Source of the DNA: Alphaproteobacteria bacterium
GTDB lineage: Bacteria > Pseudomonadota > Alphaproteobacteria > Caedimonadales > UBA9215
Length of the DNA: 41,040 bases
Direction: 5' to 3'
NCBI GenBank assembly: GCA_024281375.1
Contig: JAJSAD010000071.1
Location: 1 to 41,040 of the forward strand
The notes beneath the pieces were generated by a model. The model saw nothing but the letters and a program-made list of their open reading frames with translations, did no database searches and had not been told where the DNA came from. Of the stretch, positions 1-8,179 are shown piece after piece. The translations under genes and the position numbers were made by a program. How positions within the stretch are numbered: position 1 is the stretch's first letter; each line of letters begins with the position of its first letter.

Positions 1-112
1 AAATGGCATCACGGAGGGCTTTCATAGAAAAATGAAACTCATTCAAAGAAGGGCATATGGTTTTAGAAATTTTGAAAACTACAGGATGCGTGTTAGGGTC
101 CTGTGTAAATGA
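1..112 (+). mobile_element. C-terminal fragment of an ISL3-type DDE transposase (enters from the left edge)
   Basis: Read from base 2, an open frame encodes about 36 residues and ends with TGA at 110-112. The peptide begins NGITEGFHRKMKLIQRRAYG and continues with the arginine-rich RNFENYRMRVRVL. This looks like the conserved end of DDE transposases of the ISL3 family, where N-G-x-x-E-G-x-x-x-K-x-K is followed by a YGFRNFENxRxR-like tail. The Glu of NGITEG would be the last acidic catalytic residue (family knowledge). Only the end of the gene lies in the window, so I cannot tell whether the element is intact. The family call rests on this short tail alone. Confidence 0.6.
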
Positions 113-187
113 TAAGTGCCCCCTAAAGTGGAGGAGACCCGAAATTTTGAAAATTACAGGATGCGTGTTAGGGTCCTGTGTAAATGA
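66..187 (+). repeat. 47-bp direct repeat: duplicated transposase 3' end
   Basis: Bases 66-112 recur at 141-187 with a single mismatch (C79 versus T154), at a 75-bp offset. Both copies encode the same last residues of the transposase (RNFENYRMRVRVLCK and TGA). The spacer at 113-140 is unrelated. The second copy ends four bases before the CCA end of tRNA-Asp. It is a remnant with no gene of its own. Confidence 0.9.
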
Positions 188-191
188 GAGG

Positions 192-268
<77 letters not shown>

Positions 269-283
269 GAACGGAATAGTTAT

Positions 284-312
284 TTAATACGCGATTCCCC
301 CATAAGCGTCAA
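284..312 (-). promoter_or_regulatory. Promoter of tRNA-Asp
   Basis: On the minus strand TTGACG (312-307) is followed after exactly 17 bases by TATTAA (289-284), and the tRNA 5' end lies 15 bases further on. This fits a housekeeping sigma-70-type promoter for a stable RNA. Confidence 0.75.
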
Positions 313-427
313 GCATTTATCTCGGTAAAAAACCAAAAAACATTTTCCTCTTCACAGGGGATTGGTCTCCCAATAGAGCGCACCCTCTAACAGTTTCCCC
401 TCCCCAAATATCATTCCTTTTTATCCT

Positions 428-463
428 ATTTCTCCCCTCTTTTAAACTGAGGGGGGGGTAAGG
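428..463 (+). repeat. C-run/G-run hairpin element, copy A
   Basis: This stretch contains CTCCCCTC, an AT loop with AAACTGA, then a run of eight G and TAAGG. CCCCTC can pair with GAGGGG. A related sequence in the same orientation relative to its gene occurs on the minus strand at 35834-35796. This copy ends 86 bases before the start of the beta-barrel gene at 550. The rest of 269-549 shows no gene. Confidence 0.5.
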
Positions 464-549
464 TCCGCTGATGAGATAAAAAAACTTATATTATTTATGG
501 AGAAAATTTGCTAAAATTTAAAATAAATTATATTCAAACAGGGAATCTC

Positions 550-1284
550 ATGAAAAAACTTACTTTTATATATGTGCTTGTCGCCTTACTTTTAACGACC
601 GTACAGGGACGTGCTCAGTCAACTTATAAGTCTGGTGTATATGCTGGAGCCTTATTGGGTTATTCTCGGATGCATGTGGATTTTACCAATACCTATTCAT
701 CGCCCCCAGGTCAGGTGCCCCGGTATGATCGTCAAACTTTTGCTGCGTCGCAAGGTAATATAACGGGCGGGCTTTTATTAGGCTATCGTTATTTGATAGG
801 ATCTTTTTTATTAGGGTTTGACTGCGATCTTTCTTTATATAACTCTAATGTGAGAGAAGGCATTACTATCCCATTCGCTATTCCATCTATTTTTTCAGGC
901 ACACTTCAACGCCATTATTCCGCTACGCCATCGGCAGTTCTTGGTATTTTGTTTTCTGAGAAATGGCATGGTTTTTTTAAACTTGGTCTTGGAGTATCAA
1001 AATTCACCGTGTCGGTTGTGAATGAGTTGGGGGGATCTCAGACGACTTTTTCTCGAACAGAGACTGTTATTGGTTTTGTGCCCGCTATCGGTATTGAATA
1101 TGCGGCGACAGATTCTATTTCTGTGTTGGGAACACTTAGTTATGAGTGGTATAAAAAAGTTGAAAGGACTGTCGGGCCGGAAATTCTTGCCGATGGTGCT
1201 GGAACTGGTCTGAATATTGTTGAAAAAATAAGGGCGCGTCCACAAATTTTAAATATTAAGGTTGGTGTTATTTTTAAAGTCTAG
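550..1284 (+). CDS. Outer-membrane beta-barrel protein (OmpA/Msp4-like porin family)
   Basis: This encodes an exported protein of 244 residues. I place the start at ATG 550, because an AGGGAA ribosome site lies just upstream and the protein then begins MKKLTFIYVLVALLLTT, a Sec signal peptide ending near QGRAQS. The mature part alternates aromatic and polar residues as in an eight-stranded outer-membrane barrel, and ends in LNIKVGVIFKV, a barrel-type last strand. It shares segments with the product of 39034-39792 (SGVYAGALLGYSRM versus SGFVAGAAIGYSKM; IGFVPAIGIEYA versus VGFAPAIGTEYA), so the two are paralogues. Family knowledge suggests a surface-exposed adhesin or structural role; the exact function is unknown. 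A terminator follows. Confidence 0.75.
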   Translation: MKKLTFIYVLVALLLTTVQGRAQSTYKSGVYAGALLGYSRMHVDFTNTYSSPPGQVPRYDRQTFAASQGNITGGLLLGYRYLIGSFLLGFDCDLSLYNSNVREGITIPFAIPSIFSGTLQRHYSATPSAVLGILFSEKWHGFFKLGLGVSKFTVSVVNELGGSQTTFSRTETVIGFVPAIGIEYAATDSISVLGTLSYEWYKKVERTVGPEILADGAGTGLNIVEKIRARPQILNIKVGVIFKV

Positions 1285-1297
1285 ATTTTTAATACAG

Positions 1298-1325
1298 AAA
1301 AGGGAGAAACATCTCCCCTTTTTTC
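1298..1325 (+). terminator. Rho-independent terminator, probably bidirectional
   Basis: GGGAGA and TCTCCC form a six-pair stem around AAACA, flanked by AAAA on the left and TTTTTT on the right. It lies between the end of the beta-barrel gene (1284) and the end of the convergent minus-strand gene (1345), so it can serve both. Confidence 0.7.
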
Positions 1326-1344
1326 GTATTGTTATATAGGCTCT

Positions 1345-3282
1345 TTAACTTCCAGGTTTTATTTTTCGAGCTCTGATACTTGTGAGCATATCTCCTGTAC
1401 CTCTCGTATTATCAATACGTTGGCTGATTTCTGCAGCTAATTCTTTAATGAACCCCCGTAATTCTTCGTTAGCATCATAAACTCCTTTATCTGAGGTGAT
1501 ATGGTAGTAGAGAGCCTCAAGTTCTTGTTTTGTCCCTAATCCTATAACAGACTGACTATTCGTGAGGGCTTGTCTATTACCATCATCAAAGTCCTTAAAT
1601 TTATCGATTGTTACGGTAAGCAACACAAGAACGGGGGAGGCTTTCTTATTTGTGTTGATGTAATCAGGTGTGTTTATGACGCCAAATGATCCTGCAAATC
1701 CAGCTCGTTTTCCAATAATAACTGTATCATAGTCACTTGCGACGACCACAGGAACGACAGGAGATAATCCTTCTATTTCAGGTAATACGCCACCCGCAAG
1801 ATCTAGAATGTGTCTTTCAATTTGTGGGAAAAGGATTCTTGCACCACCGCCTCCAGCACTATTTCTACGTTCTTTTATGGTACTGAAAAATGTTTTGATA
1901 AGCTGTTGAAGATTTTTATGGAATATTTGTGGATCTCCTTTGTTTATAAAATTAAAAAGAATTGCTTTCAAATCTGACTTAGATGTTGCATTAAGATTAT
2001 CTATAGAGAGGAGATTTTCTATGGCTGTTCTCTTGGATTCTGTTTTTAAGTCTCCTAGATCTTTGACCAATAGCATGAGCATTGGCCTTTCTTTGAGTAT
2101 GTCACCATTTGCTTTAAGGTCTTCGACAACCGTATTAAAGTCGCCCGCAAAAGCGGCAGTATCCCGTTTGAGCACTTCCCAATCAAATAATTGGCTTGAG
2201 AAGGAGCTTAATATAATTTTTTGAAGGGTTTCAACTTCTGTTGCCTTAGGGTTATAGGGGGCCCTTGGGAAGCCTGATGAAAATTTTATACTCCTAATGG
2301 TTGTTCCATCTTCGCCATATTGGAGTTTGACGGGTGCAAAAAGCCTATAAGAAAAGCTCATATCTGAACGACTCGATTCACCTGTCGCCAAAGTTAATCC
2401 CATTTTAGACCCAACAAAGTAAAGAAGGGCAAGGTATTGTTCATCGGAAAGGAATTTAGAAGCTTCTGCTATTGCCGTTAGAAGTCTTCCATTTCTACGC
2501 ATATTTTTGGCTTCTTTTTCAAAATGAAAGAGTTGCATCTGAGGGGGGAATGTTGCTAAATCTGCTACCATTTCTTTAAAAGTAGCGGATGTCTTAATAT
2601 CATTATAAGCTTTTTCAGCATATAGCATCAAATTTTCTCGGTCAAATTTGAGTTGCCTTTTTGCCTCACCTTCAAGAATTTTCTTTATTTCATCATTTGT
2701 TGAGGCATAGATAAAAAGAGTATACTGATTAAGGGCATTTAAATATTCTTGATGTTTACCGTCTGCATCTGCCATCCATTCTTTTAAGGCATTGAGGACA
2801 TAAAGAGCATCTTCTGCCTCAAAGATATCGTTGATCATTGCTTTAGCGAGTGTGTTATTCCAAGCACTGCCAGCTTTGCTGGTTCCAAATTCCTCCTGAA
2901 AAACTTTATTATCCGCGACGTGCTTTTTAATTGCAGGATCGGCATCCTCCCCTCCCATAAGGTTCCCCTCCTTTAAAAGTACTTGTAATTCTGAAATTTT
3001 TTTCTGTTGAGCTGCTATTTGTGCTTTTAATCTTGCAATTTCTTCAGGGTCTCCTGCTTTTCCTTCAGGGTCGCCTGCTCTCTCTTTAGGGGGGTAAGGC
3101 ACAATAGACTGAGAAGAGATTGTCTCTTTTGCCTCACTTTTGGGGGCTAATCCTAATTTTTCCAAAGCATCTTGATTGCTTTTTGCACCAGGTACAGTGT
3201 TCGCTAAACTAGCATGGGTATCATTTGATATACTAAAAAGTGTTAAAATGAACGAAGTGATAATAATATTTTTTATAGTCAT
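1345..3282 (-). CDS. Large exported protein of unknown function with a coiled coil
   Basis: The product has 645 residues. It begins MTIKNIIITSFILTLFSI, a Sec signal peptide with a likely cleavage near THASLA. Residues of about 55-80 form a Pro/Gly/Glu-rich linker with a doubled AGDPE motif. The next 30 or so (EEIARLKAQIAAQQKKISEL) have coiled-coil heptads. The remaining 500 residues are mostly helical in composition, with a Gly-rich spot (SAGGGGARI) near residue 475. I recognise no catalytic motif or family. An AAAAGG ribosome site precedes the ATG. The exported, coiled-coil architecture resembles the large secreted protein at 6398, but I see no clear sequence similarity. A host-directed effector or envelope scaffold is possible, not shown. 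Confidence 0.7.
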   Translation of the reverse strand: MTIKNIIITSFILTLFSISNDTHASLANTVPGAKSNQDALEKLGLAPKSEAKETISSQSIVPYPPKERAGDPEGKAGDPEEIARLKAQIAAQQKKISELQVLLKEGNLMGGEDADPAIKKHVADNKVFQEEFGTSKAGSAWNNTLAKAMINDIFEAEDALYVLNALKEWMADADGKHQEYLNALNQYTLFIYASTNDEIKKILEGEAKRQLKFDRENLMLYAEKAYNDIKTSATFKEMVADLATFPPQMQLFHFEKEAKNMRRNGRLLTAIAEASKFLSDEQYLALLYFVGSKMGLTLATGESSRSDMSFSYRLFAPVKLQYGEDGTTIRSIKFSSGFPRAPYNPKATEVETLQKIILSSFSSQLFDWEVLKRDTAAFAGDFNTVVEDLKANGDILKERPMLMLLVKDLGDLKTESKRTAIENLLSIDNLNATSKSDLKAILFNFINKGDPQIFHKNLQQLIKTFFSTIKERRNSAGGGGARILFPQIERHILDLAGGVLPEIEGLSPVVPVVVASDYDTVIIGKRAGFAGSFGVINTPDYINTNKKASPVLVLLTVTIDKFKDFDDGNRQALTNSQSVIGLGTKQELEALYYHITSDKGVYDANEELRGFIKELAAEISQRIDNTRGTGDMLTSIRARKIKPGS

Positions 3283-3483
3283 CTTTCAGGCCTTTTTTGT
3301 TTTTATAAATGTTCCAATCATTTTTTTATTATACGATTATTTTATTAATAAAGTTTTAATTTTTTATATTTTTTTTATAATGGACTATATAAAATTTTAC
3401 TCTCAAAAACTCGCCTCATCCTCTTAAAAAAAGATTGCGATTTGCCTTATAATGTGGTTAATGAACAGTGAAAGTTTATTTTT

Positions 3484-3504
3484 GTGCGTTTAAATTAAGC
3501 GCAC
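3484..3504 (+). promoter_or_regulatory. 21-bp near-perfect palindrome in the rplY leader
   Basis: GTGCGTTTAA, a central A and TTAAGCGCAC form a dyad in which every position pairs (one G-T). It ends 16 bases before the AAGGAG ribosome site of rplY. It could be an RNA hairpin or a protein operator. The rest of 3283-3532 is AT-rich without a gene. Confidence 0.45.
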
Positions 3505-3532
3505 TGACCTATGTTTCTATAAGGAGATTAAG

Positions 3533-4204
3533 ATGACAGGTTTTGTTGCAAATGCGTTCCGTTTAAAGCTTCGTGATAATTTTGGCGGCGGGGCTTCCCG
3601 TGCGTTGCGTCGCACAAACATGATTCCAGGTATTATTTATGGGGCTGGTAAAGAAAATATTCACCTGACTGTAGACCCTCGTGATGTCATAACCGGTCTG
3701 AATACCGTTGGTTTTTATGCGAAGCTTTATGAATTAAACGTTGGTAAGGCTAAAGAGCGTGTGTTGGTTCGTGAGGTGCAAATGCACCCTGTGACGGATC
3801 GACCCCTTCACATTGATTTCTTACGTGTGAAAAAAGGTGCTAAGATTCACATTAACATTCCTGTTCACTTTATTAATGAAGATAAATGCCCCGCCATCAA
3901 GCAAGGAGGCATGTTGAATATTGTTCTCCACAGCCTTGAGGTGACTTGTTCCGTTGACGCTATTCCAGAGGAAGTCTTGATTGATCTAGAAGGTCTTGAG
4001 ATGGGTGATAGTATCCATACAGAAGGCCTCAAGATCGCTGAAGGGGCTGTAATGACCCATCCAGAACGTGATGTGACCTTGGCAACTCTTGTGGCGCCCT
4101 CAAGCGTTAAGAGTGAAGGTATTGATGAAGATGAAGCCACTGCTGACGGTGATGATACAGCCACAGAAGGTGATTCTTCTGAAGCTGATAAGGCTGCTGA
4201 ATAA
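3533..4204 (+). CDS. rplY: 50S ribosomal protein L25 / general stress protein Ctc
   Basis: The protein (223 residues) is the 5S rRNA-binding ribosomal protein L25 in its long Ctc form, with an N-terminal L25 domain and a C-terminal TL5-type beta domain. Recognisable signatures are GASRALRR and IPGIIYG near residues 20-40, MHPVTDRPLHIDFLRV near 85-100, and IPVHFINEDKCPAIKQGG near 115. The C-terminus is an acidic, low-complexity tail (residues about 195-223, rich in Asp, Glu and Ala) as in many alphaproteobacteria. AAGGAG at 3521 supports the start. pth follows after 38 bases; rplY-pth is a common pair, linking 5S rRNA binding with peptidyl-tRNA recycling. Confidence 0.95.
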   Translation: MTGFVANAFRLKLRDNFGGGASRALRRTNMIPGIIYGAGKENIHLTVDPRDVITGLNTVGFYAKLYELNVGKAKERVLVREVQMHPVTDRPLHIDFLRVKKGAKIHINIPVHFINEDKCPAIKQGGMLNIVLHSLEVTCSVDAIPEEVLIDLEGLEMGDSIHTEGLKIAEGAVMTHPERDVTLATLVAPSSVKSEGIDEDEATADGDDTATEGDSSEADKAAE

Positions 4205-4242
4205 CCTTTTTCTTTTTTTAAGGGCTTAAAGGATTTAAAGAT

Positions 4243-4839
4243 ATGAAATTGCTTGTCGGGCTGGGGAATCCTGGCCCTTCTTATTTGTTAAATAGACATA
4301 ACGTTGGTTTTATTGTCCTTGATATGATCTGTCATGATTATTCTTTGCCGCCTTTTAAGGCTAAGGGAAAATCTATGGTGACAGAAGGAGTGATTGAGGG
4401 GGTGAAGTGCTTTCTTCTTAAGCCCATGAATTTTATGAATAACTCTGGCCCAGCCGTTTCTCAATTGGCTCATTTTTATAAAATCCCCTTAGAAGATATC
4501 ATTGTCTTTCATGATGAACTCGACCTACCTTTTACAAAGGTGCGCACTAAAGTTGGGGGAGGAGCCGGAGGGCATAATGGCCTTCGAAGCCTTGATTCCC
4601 ATCTTGGAAAAGACTACCATCGTGTTCGCATCGGTATTGATCACCCAGGCCATAAAGACCGCGTAACATCTCACGTTTTAGGGAACTTTTCTAAAAAAGA
4701 AATGGAAGACTTGCCCTACGTTTTAGGTCCTCTTTCCGATGAACTTCCGGTGCTTTTACAAGATAAGCCGGACGCGTTCCAAAATCATGTGGCGCGTCAC
4801 ATTCAAGAGTCCTTTAAGCCGTCACCGTCGTTGCCATAG
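4243..4839 (+). CDS. pth: Peptidyl-tRNA hydrolase
   Basis: This 198-residue enzyme cleaves the ester bond of peptidyl-tRNAs that drop off ribosomes, recycling tRNA. All bacterial Pth landmarks are present: LVGLGNPG at the start, NRHNVGF with catalytic His19, MNFMNNSG near residue 63, FHDELDLP with the catalytic-site Asp near residue 90, and GGGAGGHNGLRS near 105. Length is normal for the family. It lies 38 bases after rplY and is probably cotranscribed. Its last 26 bases overlap the end of the convergent msrQ-like pseudogene. Confidence 0.97.
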   Translation: MKLLVGLGNPGPSYLLNRHNVGFIVLDMICHDYSLPPFKAKGKSMVTEGVIEGVKCFLLKPMNFMNNSGPAVSQLAHFYKIPLEDIIVFHDELDLPFTKVRTKVGGGAGGHNGLRSLDSHLGKDYHRVRIGIDHPGHKDRVTSHVLGNFSKKEMEDLPYVLGPLSDELPVLLQDKPDAFQNHVARHIQESFKPSPSLP

Positions 4840-5434
4840 GCACTTTTGCTTTTTCTTGTTGTTTACGTTTGTAGCGGTGTATGCCCTGTAGGATAAACAA
4901 AGGCATAAAAAAGAGAAGGCCATAGGTGGCAGTATCTCCGCCCCATAAGATCATATGAATAAAAATCCCCCATTCGGCGATATACGCCTTGGTGTGAAGT
5001 TTTTTCCATTTTGGGAATTTAAGGTGCTTAAGGGAAAATTTATTGCTTGTTAGCGCCAGAGGGATAAAAATAAGGAACGCAATAAAGCCAGGTAAAATGA
5101 TAGGGTGTTTAATCCATTTAAGGCTCGCCATAATACCGCCGCGTTTTACCAAAAAACAAATGACATGAAGGAGCGCATAGTTAAAGATTGCAACACCAAG
5201 AATACGTCTATGTTTATTGAGTGTCCTTAGAATTTTGGAGGTTGCAAAAAGGCTCCGAAGAGGGTTGAGCATCAAAAGGCCACAAAAAAGACCTGTGGCA
5301 ATGTAACCGCTCCAAGCCGTTAAAGGTTTCCAAAAGCTGGGTTATATGAGAAGGAGGATGGCCATAATAAAAAGAGGTAAATTAAGCAGAATCCAGTCTT
5401 TATGACGATTCCACTTGATTAACAATAAGGACAT
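4814..5434 (-). pseudogene. msrQ: MsrQ-like heme membrane subunit, broken by an in-frame stop
   Basis: From ATG at 5434 the minus strand encodes about 206 residues, the usual MsrQ length, but a TAA at 5344-5342 interrupts after MSLLLIKWNRHKDW and a hydrophobic stretch (ILLNLPLFIMAILLI). After the stop, the frame resumes with PSFWKPLTAWSGYIATG and continues through RRILGVAIFNYALLHVICF, PGFIAFLIFIPLALTS, KWKKLHTKAYIAEW and IHMILWGG. These are typical of the ferric-reductase-like transmembrane domain of MsrQ (YedZ), which carries heme-ligating His residues and feeds electrons to the periplasmic methionine-sulfoxide reductase MsrP. No msrP is visible here. A shorter product could start at ATG 5272 but would lack the first helices. 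One substitution, a sequencing error or readthrough could explain the stop. Confidence 0.7.
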
Positions 5435-5515
5435 AATAAATGCCAAATAAATTTTTAACTAAAATATCATACTATTATAAAAATGACAATATTTTTTTAT
5501 TTTTATGTATTTGTT

Positions 5516-5965
5516 CTAAGGAATAAAGAAAACACGCAATGCCATGCAACTGGCTGTACCTAAAAGAAATAGGGGTTCTTCTGTATAATAATAGGCAAGA
5601 GAAAAAACGCTTTCAGTCACAAGGGATGTAAATCGTAGAGCCTGATTAAGTTGTAAGGTGGCAAGGTGACTATTTATGAAATTCTCATCTAAGGTGCTTA
5701 GGGGGTAAGCTTTTACAAGAAAGTCCAAAAAAGAAGTGCCATAGGAAAAACAAGTGACATAAGGTGTATGAGTCATAAAGCCTGTAATTTTGAGAATATC
5801 AAGTTCTGCGTCTAAAATCCTTTGGTCTCTAAAAAATTGTTTGCTGAGTTCCGGAATTTCTTCTTCACAGGAGATATGCTCAGAGGAAAAGCTGCTGGAG
5901 GACAAGGCAACAGAGGACAAGAAAAGAGTCGTTGCGACTAAAATGCTGCGGTAAAATCTCTTCAT
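5516..5965 (-). CDS. Small exported protein, unknown function
   Basis: I start this gene at ATG 5965, preceded by GAGGACAT on the minus strand. The product (149 residues) then begins MKRFYRSILVATTLFLSSVA, a signal peptide with a Ser-rich end (SSSSFSSEH). The open frame reaches 35 codons further upstream, but without a ribosome site. The mature protein has three cysteines that could form disulfides or bind something, and a hydrophobic C-terminal third (LLGTASCMALRVFF) that may be membrane-associated. I recognise no family. It is divergent from slyX. Confidence 0.55.
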   Translation of the reverse strand: MKRFYRSILVATTLFLSSVALSSSSFSSEHISCEEEIPELSKQFFRDQRILDAELDILKITGFMTHTPYVTCFSYGTSFLDFLVKAYPLSTLDENFINSHLATLQLNQALRFTSLVTESVFSLAYYYTEEPLFLLGTASCMALRVFFIP

Positions 5966-6058
5966 AGGTATGTCCTCTTTAATGCTAAGACTATTAACGC
6001 AAAAAGAAGGGGGGCTGTACAGGTTAAAATAAAAGTTTATGTTGTGAAGGGCTTTTGA

Positions 6059-6283
6059 ATGCTGGTACAAAAGAGTATGGAAAAAGACTTAATAGCCCTT
6101 CAAGAATTAATTTCTCATCAAAGTGACGATATTGCCCGTCTCAGTGACGAGCTTTATGCACAGCAAAAAGAAGTTGCACAATTAAAGAGCGACCTGGTGC
6201 AGCTTAAAGCTGAGGTTGCTTCGGCTAAAGATCAATCTGATTCTGAAATGTCACCAGATGATCAGCCTCCCCCCCATTACTAG
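6059..6283 (+). CDS. slyX: SlyX family protein
   Basis: This is a 74-residue, almost wholly coiled-coil protein. It has Leu/Ile heptads from IALQELISHQSDDIARLSDE to about residue 60, then an acidic linker and the terminal PPPHY that marks SlyX. Length matches the family (about 70). The biochemical role of SlyX is not settled; it was named after a neighbour of slyD. AAGGG at 6047-6051 supports ATG 6059, although ATG 6077 (MEKDL) is also possible. Confidence 0.85.
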   Translation: MLVQKSMEKDLIALQELISHQSDDIARLSDELYAQQKEVAQLKSDLVQLKAEVASAKDQSDSEMSPDDQPPPHY

Positions 6284-6397
6284 ACCTTAGTTTTTTCTAA
6301 AATGTTGTGTACTTTAAATAAAACTTGATTTTTTCATTAAGATAATTTATGTTGTCCTTGTTTGTTTTGAATAACCAAAAATATTGTAGGGTCTACT

Positions 6398-8095
6398 GTG
6401 AAAAATATATCTTTTCTTTCTTTCTTTCGCCTTTTTTTAGGCATTTTTTTTCTATCTTCTGTCACTGTACAGGGGAGCACAGTTGCTTCAGAAGACGATA
6501 TCGTAAAGATCGGTGAAATTATGAGGCAACATAAGGAAGCCAGGGAAATAACACCAATGGGTGATCGGTTAATTGCGGTAAGGGAACAACATAATAAATT
6601 GAAGGCGCTACCTGTTTCGCTAGAATCTTTTTATCCATTTCTGTACACCTTGTTTGATGTCGTACAGGCTGTTTATATTGTAAATGATGAATATAGACTT
6701 GGAGGCTATGAAGGGGAAGATGTAGAAACAGCCCCAGATATTTTTGATCATCCCTATTTTAGGGGGGAACGGGATCTTGCTGCAGATTTAAAGTCAGGAG
6801 AGGGGTTCGTTACTCCTATTTTAGAAACTCTTGATTTTTTTATGGGATTTTATTTTTATGATAGCTCCTGTCAAGAAAAATTGTTTCGATTAAATGATTT
6901 TGCCTCATCAATTATGCCTAAAGAGGTTGATTTTTCCCGGGAAGAAAATAACTACTTATTCACTTATTTTTCCAATGAAGAAGTCGAAAAGGTAAAATCT
7001 TATGAGAGTAGGCTATTTAAACTTTTGACTGTCTTTCTTGGCCGTGAAGGTCGTAGTGATTTTGAGCGTATGTCTGATCATGAACATTCTATTTGGCTTC
7101 AGGTGCGAGATAAAAACATTTATTCTGATCATCACCCAGATACTTATGCTCACTTACAGGCTTTTATTCAATCAAAAGAATTTTTGACTTCTACTAAAAC
7201 CGAATCTATTAATTTACTGGAATTTGCCCATAATATAGCTAATGCCCTCTCAGATTATGAGGGTGAAATTAATTATATTAAGGCGCTCAGAAAACAAAAG
7301 GGGGGTGATTTTTCTTTGGGTGAAAATCTTTATCTTGTGAAAGCTTTTTTTAAATTAGGGAAAATAGAAGAAGCAAAAGATCATGTGTTGCAGTACTTTC
7401 GTATTCATCAAACTTTTTCACGTAAGACAGACCGGAAAAAAAAGGGAAAACAAGGGCGTAATGAAAAAGTTGGTATGTTTTTATGGGAGCCTGAAATGTT
7501 AGACATCGCCATTCAGTGCCTTTCTCCAAAGAAAAATGAACGTGTTAGTCAGTCGTTAAAAGGGTTACGTTTTGTTTCTGTTTACCTTCAGACAGGATGG
7601 ATAAAAGCTGATGATAAGGGCCTCATTAGCATTCCAGTTTCATTGTTAGGAGGTAAAAATCGTATAATGAAGAATATACCTGTTGTCATTATTCTTAATT
7701 CTGAGGAGGCTCGGGAAGATAGGAAGGATGAAGTCGAGCATCGTCTTGCTTCTTGGAAACATAGAAAGGGTAGGGCTGGGAAAAGTGATGGAAAAGATGA
7801 AAATTATCGCATTATGGATTTTGTTATTAAGGACCGTAAGACAGCAGGATTGGCAAAGGTTACTAAGGCCTCCAAGATAAATATTGCTTTTATTCAGATG
7901 CTCTTCAAGAAAAATAATTTTTCATCAGAACAATTTGAGGTGACTCTTAATAAAGCTTTGGCGTTTCAAAAATCCATTGTCGATTTGGGGGCAATATTAG
8001 AAAGAATCGATGGTGTTTCTTCTAAAACAACAGCTTTAACGAGAGAAATATTTGATCAAATTACAACTTCAACGAAAGAATTAGAGAATCTTTAA
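6398..8095 (+). CDS. Large exported protein, N-terminal part of an apparently interrupted gene
   Basis: The frame starts at GTG 6398 and gives 565 residues. MKNISFLSFFRLFLGIFFLS is a signal peptide with a likely cut near VQGSTVA. The body is soluble, charged and mostly helical; a helical-repeat-like stretch (YLVKAFFKLGKIEEAKDHVL) lies near residue 310 and a Lys-rich patch (RKTDRKKKGKQGR) near 345. I recognise no enzyme motif. The frame stops at TAA 8093-8095, but codons 8096-8179 remain open and protein-like (KELKDELNLHFKKKQ) and lead straight into the ATG of the next entry, which ends in a HigB-like domain. The two are probably one 743-residue reading frame with a single nonsense codon, or two pieces joined by readthrough. 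Confidence 0.65.
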   Translation: MKNISFLSFFRLFLGIFFLSSVTVQGSTVASEDDIVKIGEIMRQHKEAREITPMGDRLIAVREQHNKLKALPVSLESFYPFLYTLFDVVQAVYIVNDEYRLGGYEGEDVETAPDIFDHPYFRGERDLAADLKSGEGFVTPILETLDFFMGFYFYDSSCQEKLFRLNDFASSIMPKEVDFSREENNYLFTYFSNEEVEKVKSYESRLFKLLTVFLGREGRSDFERMSDHEHSIWLQVRDKNIYSDHHPDTYAHLQAFIQSKEFLTSTKTESINLLEFAHNIANALSDYEGEINYIKALRKQKGGDFSLGENLYLVKAFFKLGKIEEAKDHVLQYFRIHQTFSRKTDRKKKGKQGRNEKVGMFLWEPEMLDIAIQCLSPKKNERVSQSLKGLRFVSVYLQTGWIKADDKGLISIPVSLLGGKNRIMKNIPVVIILNSEEAREDRKDEVEHRLASWKHRKGRAGKSDGKDENYRIMDFVIKDRKTAGLAKVTKASKINIAFIQMLFKKNNFSSEQFEVTLNKALAFQKSIVDLGAILERIDGVSSKTTALTREIFDQITTSTKELENL

Positions 8096-8179
8096 AAAGA
8101 ATTAAAAGATGAACTTAATCTGCATTTCAAAAAGAAACAGGCCCTAGAAGCAGGTGATTCTGATGTTGTAAAGCAACTT

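Noticed and set aside
468-475. CTGATGAG, the core of a hammerhead ribozyme
   Set aside because: No stem II and no correctly placed GAAA follow; the flanks cannot form the three stems.
3076-3099. TTTAGGGGGGTAAGG resembling the two hairpin elements
   Set aside because: It lies inside the coding sequence of the 645-residue protein and lacks AAACTGA and the C-rich arm, so it is probably chance.
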